Below, one piece after another: positions 4,965 through 8,008 of a stretch of 8,008 nucleotides of DNA. The notes beneath the pieces are model-generated. The model ran no database searches, had not been told where the DNA came from, and was given only the letters and a program-made list of their open reading frames with translations. Every line of letters begins with the position of its first letter. The stretch's first letter is position 1. The DNA lies in contig CAIPJU010000815.1 of assembly GCA_903865465.1 (NCBI GenBank), forward strand, positions 1 through 8,008, given 5' to 3'. This stretch comes from an uncultured Bacteroidota bacterium. Its GTDB lineage: Bacteria > Bacteroidota > Bacteroidia > Bacteroidales > VadinHA17. The translations under genes were made by a program, and so were the position numbers.

Positions 4965-5909
4965 TCAGCAGAATCCACATTCCGTTTTCAACGGGATGCT
5001 TTGGCTGATATTCATTGCATTTATCCTGTCTGTTCTTTTTTCAAAACAATTATCGCATTTTGAAAAAAGCTTAAGATCCCAGGTATCGGCAAAAACACGT
5101 CCTCGTTTTAAGCCGATGCCATATTGGAGAACTGCTTCAAGCGATCTTATTTCGGGCAGCTTGAAGTGGCCTGCTTCATAAAGCTTCTCCATCGCACCAT
5201 TTCCGCCCCTCACCGGAATTACTGTGCAGCATTCAACCCCGGAGTCAAAGGCATAGTCGATTGACCTTTCTGCCCAGTAAATTCCTTCCTGTTCCGACAA
5301 AAACGGAGGTCTTAACAGGATGAAAGCTCGGGATGAAATTCCGTTTCTTGAAAGAAATTCTGCTGCACTCCTGAAATCCTCCGGCGTCATGTTTTTGTTC
5401 AGCTTCCTAAGGAGCTCACGGTTTGCCGTTTCAAGACCCATGGCCACTTGCAGGTTGGGTTTCAGCATGTTTTTAAATTCAACAAGCCTTTGGTTCACCA
5501 GTCTGGGGTGACACTCTACAATTACAGTTTCAAAAGCCGACAGAACAGATGCAATTCTCCCATAATCCTTTGCAGGGATTGCATTGAGGTCAAAAAAGCT
5601 TCCGCTGTTATATAATTTTATATGTTTTGCCGGAGCCATGCGTTCGAGGGCATATTCAATCTGGCCTGGTATAGCACCCTGTTTTACCTTTTCGTCGGTG
5701 GTGTTCTTCCACAGATCGCACATAAGGCAGTGAAAAGGACATTCGCTGTTGGTGAGGAAGATTATTGCTGTATCTTCAATCCTTCCCGACGGAGTCCGTT
5801 CCTTTTCAAAAAGCCAGCCATAAGGTTTTTCAGAGTCGACAAGATTCTTATCTCCCCTGTTTTCAACTATCCAGCGGTCATTTATATCCTCAGGAAACTT
5901 CTTATTCAT
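4965..5909 (-). CDS. Radical SAM enzyme (Elp3/RaSEA-like), function unknown
   Basis: A 314-residue protein when started at ATG 5909, which overlaps the last 8 bases of the upstream ligase gene (ATGAATAA). The open frame extends 34 residues further upstream inside that gene, but the extension is basic, low in family character and probably untranslated. The [4Fe-4S]/SAM motif C57-PFH-C61-LM-C64 is followed by DLWKNTTDE. Later segments IKLYNSGSFFD (about 97-107), MGLETANRELLRKLNK (about 157-172) and FILLRPPF (about 196-203) are typical of Elp3-type radical SAM barrels, and of the TIGR01210 group that includes archaeosine synthase RaSEA as far as I recall. Two CxxC pairs at the very C-terminus (C285/C288 and C311/C314, the last residue of the protein) could bind an extra cluster or zinc. 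The substrate is unknown. Tight coupling to the amide-ligase-like gene suggests both modify the same molecule (inference). Confidence 0.85.
   Translation of the reverse strand: MNKKFPEDINDRWIVENRGDKNLVDSEKPYGWLFEKERTPSGRIEDTAIIFLTNSECPFHCLMCDLWKNTTDEKVKQGAIPGQIEYALERMAPAKHIKLYNSGSFFDLNAIPAKDYGRIASVLSAFETVIVECHPRLVNQRLVEFKNMLKPNLQVAMGLETANRELLRKLNKNMTPEDFRSAAEFLSRNGISSRAFILLRPPFLSEQEGIYWAERSIDYAFDSGVECCTVIPVRGGNGAMEKLYEAGHFKLPEIRSLEAVLQYGIGLKRGRVFADTWDLKLFSKCDNCFEKRTDRINAMNISQSIPLKTECGFC
5902..5909 (-). other. 8-bp start/stop overlap coupling the ligase and radical SAM genes
   Basis: On the minus strand the sequence ATGAATAA holds the start ATG of the radical SAM gene and, in another frame, the ligase stop TAA. 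No independent ribosome-binding site is seen before this ATG. This suggests translational coupling and supports starting the radical SAM protein here and not 102 bp further upstream. Confidence 0.7.
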
Positions 5910-7230
5910 ATTTAGACAGGAATTCTTTCCTGTAAGCGATCTCTTTTTCAGGGAAATGTTTTTTGAAATCACCCTTTGATGCCGCTCCGTGCTGGAATCT
6001 TCTTTTTTCAAAAACAGGCATCTCCATTCCTGTAATTGCTTTTACACCCTCTGAAACAATTGCACCCTTTAGGGCATAAAGTTTTTCATGATCCCAAGCG
6101 GTGAGATCGATATAAGGAATCCCCTCGGAGATCTCAATTACGTTAGGCAGGGTATAGGGGCTGAAACCTTCAAAACCAACCTGTTCTGCTGAGGTATATG
6201 AGCGCATATATCCCCTGCTGAGTCCTCCGGAATATGTAAGTGAATGTTTAATTGAGTCAACTCCCCATCCTTCGTGATAAAGCATCAGGTTATTCAAAAC
6301 ACTGCGTATGGTGAGCTCTGGATTCTCTTCAATAGGATAATCTTTAAGGTTTTCATCTCCACCCTCTCCATCAAGAAGGTATTTCCAGTCGGGATATTTT
6401 GCCCTGATGCCTTTAAGCAGGGCAAGACTCATTGTAGCAGACTGAATATCAAGAGGTTTGTAGTCTTCAACGACCTTAATGGCTGCTTTCCAGTCGAGCG
6501 ATGAATAATCGACTTCAACAGGTTCGAGGAACATTTCGAGATTGAGAGATTCGAGAAATTTTCTGGCCTGAACAAGGTCGGCGCCATCGCCATCGACCGA
6601 AAGTGTAAAAGCCTTCAGCCTCGAAGGGCTCTGTCCTAGTTCTATGAGTGCGTGATAGGTAAGCAGGAAAACGGAACCGCTATCGATACCTGCTGAGAAG
6701 GTAACACCAATGGGCCCATCAGTTGCCTTGTACATCAGCCATTTTTTGATCTCCTGGTAAAGGGTTCTCATGTACAATTCACCAATAGAATTTACGTCGT
6801 TTTTATCGAACTTGTTTCGTTCAGGTTTGAAAAAACGTGAATAAACAGGGTTAGGATCGGGGCAGCCCAGCAGTTCTATTTTTGTGATATAATGAGCCGG
6901 GACCATTCTTGTATAGGAGGGGTGAAACTGATCATCGAGCCCTTCTTTGCAGAGATACTCATAAATTGTATCGATACGTTCAGCAAGGATAAGGTTTGGC
7001 CCAGCCGCCCTTTTTGCAATAAAGTAACGTATTGGCCTTCCTATTGAGCGGGCCATACGAATTGTTTTTCCTTCAACAGAAACAATCGCAAACTGCCCGT
7101 CTATTTTGCGAACTGCCTCTGTATCGCCTGACTTCACTGCATTTACTGCCTCCTCATGCGTCATGTTATAGATAACATTCTTTTCAGGATTTGTCAGGTC
7201 TATTACATTGCTTACATAATGGTTATTCAT
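5902..7230 (-). CDS. Asparagine-synthetase-like ATP-dependent ligase lacking glutaminase residues
   Basis: A 442-residue protein with a C-terminal asparagine synthase (PP-loop ATPase) domain at about 150-420. The PP-loop is S179-AGIDSGS-S186. The second motif is LLDGEGGDENLKDY (285-298), equivalent to the SGEGSDE motif of AsnB, and FEKRRFQHGA (407-416) resembles the AsnB R-x-K-x-x-F-x-x-G motif. These indicate adenylation of a carboxylate and then attack by an amine or ammonia. The N-terminal region keeps only the last part of the glutaminase fold (IDGQFAIVS...MARSIGRPIRYF, 43-70). There is no Cys at position 2 and the first half is missing, so it cannot release ammonia from glutamine as AsnB does. 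It probably uses free ammonia or another amine, like the AsnB-like enzymes in natural-product and lasso-peptide pathways. ATG 7230 has no strong ribosome site. Its stop overlaps the start of the radical SAM gene, and the FG-GAP gene lies 70 bp upstream on the same strand. Confidence 0.82.
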   Translation of the reverse strand: MNNHYVSNVIDLTNPEKNVIYNMTHEEAVNAVKSGDTEAVRKIDGQFAIVSVEGKTIRMARSIGRPIRYFIAKRAAGPNLILAERIDTIYEYLCKEGLDDQFHPSYTRMVPAHYITKIELLGCPDPNPVYSRFFKPERNKFDKNDVNSIGELYMRTLYQEIKKWLMYKATDGPIGVTFSAGIDSGSVFLLTYHALIELGQSPSRLKAFTLSVDGDGADLVQARKFLESLNLEMFLEPVEVDYSSLDWKAAIKVVEDYKPLDIQSATMSLALLKGIRAKYPDWKYLLDGEGGDENLKDYPIEENPELTIRSVLNNLMLYHEGWGVDSIKHSLTYSGGLSRGYMRSYTSAEQVGFEGFSPYTLPNVIEISEGIPYIDLTAWDHEKLYALKGAIVSEGVKAITGMEMPVFEKRRFQHGAASKGDFKKHFPEKEIAYRKEFLSKYE

Positions 7231-7300
7231 ATTATCTTGGTTTTTAATTATTTAATCAATTTTTTCAATCCGCTGTGAGTTCAAAAAGAGATATAAATTA

Positions 7301-7986
7301 TTATTGTTTTACTATTCCTTTTCCCTGTAATATAGTGATATAGCGATCAGTAGGGATGTTATAAAAAACCTCTTTTGTACCATCAGTCCATTTTATTTCG
7401 AGCTGGTCGACTTTTGTGGCCTGACCGAGTCCTGCATGCAATCTTTGATCGTTATTCGAAAGATAACTCGTTGCCCACTGGTTAACAAGTACCTGTTTTT
7501 TCCCGCCTGCTGTCACAATTACCTGGGCGCCTATGGCCTGAGCAGCGCCGTTCTTACCTTTCAGGGTGAGTCCAAGCCAGTGATTGCTGTTACCTCCGTC
7601 ATTTCTTAAAAGCACGGCGGTTGCCTGAAGGTCGACATGAGAGATTACTATATCGAGGTCGCCATCATTGTCGAAGTCGGTTACTGCCAATCCACGTCCG
7701 GAACGTTTTGTATTAAAGTAGCTTCCGGAAGATTTACTGACATCTTTGAAATGTCCCTTTCCGTCATTTTCAAGCAGGAGTGGGTACTGAAGAATCAGCT
7801 CATCGGCATTTCCATTCGCTGCAACAATATCGAGATCTCCATCATTGTCGTAATCAAAGAGTTGTGCACCCCAGCTGTTTTTCCCTGCCATGGCTGCAGC
7901 CAGGCCGCTTTTATCGGTGATATCGGTAAAAACTCCGTTTCCCATGTTTTTATAAAGGGCTCCATAATCGAGATCGGTCACCATCA
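7301..7986 (-). CDS. FG-GAP/VCBS repeat protein with C-terminal ASPIC/UnbV domain (5' end cut off)
   Basis: The 3' part of a larger gene, of which about 228 residues are visible. Calcium-binding FG-GAP/VCBS repeat loops are DYDNDGDLD (about 45-53) and DFDNDGDLD (about 104-112), with part of a third at the N-terminal edge (TDLDYGALYKN). The C-terminal 90 residues (LLRNDGGNSNHWLGLTL, IGAQVIV, HAGLG, LEIKWTDGT) match the ASPIC/UnbV domain of CRTAC1-like proteins, which are usually secreted beta-propellers. The signal peptide would lie in the missing 5' part. The reading frame stays open into the adapter sequence at the right end, so no true start is present; the first TTG/ATG near 7984-7987 should not be taken as the start. 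It is 70 bp upstream of the ligase gene with no terminator between, so the three minus-strand genes may form an operon. A role in binding, adhesion or scaffolding is only a guess. Confidence 0.85.
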
Positions 7987-8008
7987 AGATCGGAAGAGCG
8001 TCGTGTAG
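7987..8008. other. Illumina sequencing adapter at the contig end (artefact)
   Basis: The last 22 bases begin with AGATCGGAAGAGC, the common Illumina TruSeq adapter stem, and continue GTCGTGTAG, the next bases of the P5-side (universal) adapter. The match is exact over all 22 bases as I recall the adapter. They are not genomic, and base 7987 could belong to either side. Any translation that includes these bases is an artefact. Confidence 0.95.

Noticed and set aside
5910..6011. 34-residue N-terminal extension of the radical SAM protein
   Set aside because: It would overlap about 110 bp of the ligase coding region and has no family features; the ATGAATAA overlap offers a better start.
7637..8008. 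Plus-strand open frame at the right end
   Set aside because: It is antisense to the FG-GAP repeats, and its last residues are translated adapter sequence.

Overview
The window looks like a chromosomal fragment of a Bacteroidota bacterium, probably from a metagenome or draft assembly. The evidence is moderate: moderately AT-rich intergenic DNA, start codons mostly without Shine-Dalgarno sites, matches to the Bacteroidota -7 box (TAnnTTTG) upstream of rrf2 and truA, and the protein types present. The last 22 bases (7987-8008) match an Illumina adapter, so the right edge is an untrimmed contig or read end and not genomic sequence. Every gene except truA lies on the minus strand.

Left part (1-1069): two short membrane proteins of the YeeE/YedE (sulfur transport) family, each half the size of a full transporter and each with its conserved Cys motif. 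They are separated by a 188-bp spacer filled with 7-bp repeats in strict register, with the repeat orientation inverted half way.

Centre (1233-3995): an apparent respiratory operon read right to left. It runs from an Rrf2-family regulator with three cysteines, to a cytochrome-oxidase-subunit-II-like cupredoxin that has lost every canonical CuA side-chain ligand except Met, to a heme-copper oxidoreductase catalytic subunit that keeps the heme ligands and the CuB His-His pair. In that subunit Asp replaces the first CuB His, and the oxidase cross-linked Tyr is absent. It ends at a clear intrinsic terminator. This fits a non-classical, probably quinol-fed nitric oxide reductase (or related HCO) controlled by an NO-responsive or redox-responsive Fe-S repressor. 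It is the most interesting system in the window. Candidate promoter boxes of rrf2 and of the subunit II gene both overlap short dyads that could be operators.

Right part (4124-7986): truA (tRNA pseudouridine synthase) on the plus strand converges on a probable minus-strand operon. That operon runs from an FG-GAP/ASPIC-UnbV protein (5' end cut by the contig end), to an asparagine-synthetase-like ATP-dependent ligase lacking the glutaminase Cys, to a radical SAM enzyme whose start overlaps the ligase stop. The last two are probably translationally coupled and may act on one substrate; the pathway is unknown.

No rRNA, tRNA, CRISPR array, insertion sequence or phage gene was seen. The longest gene-free stretches are each under about 220 bp: 372-559, 1070-1282 and 3960-4153.
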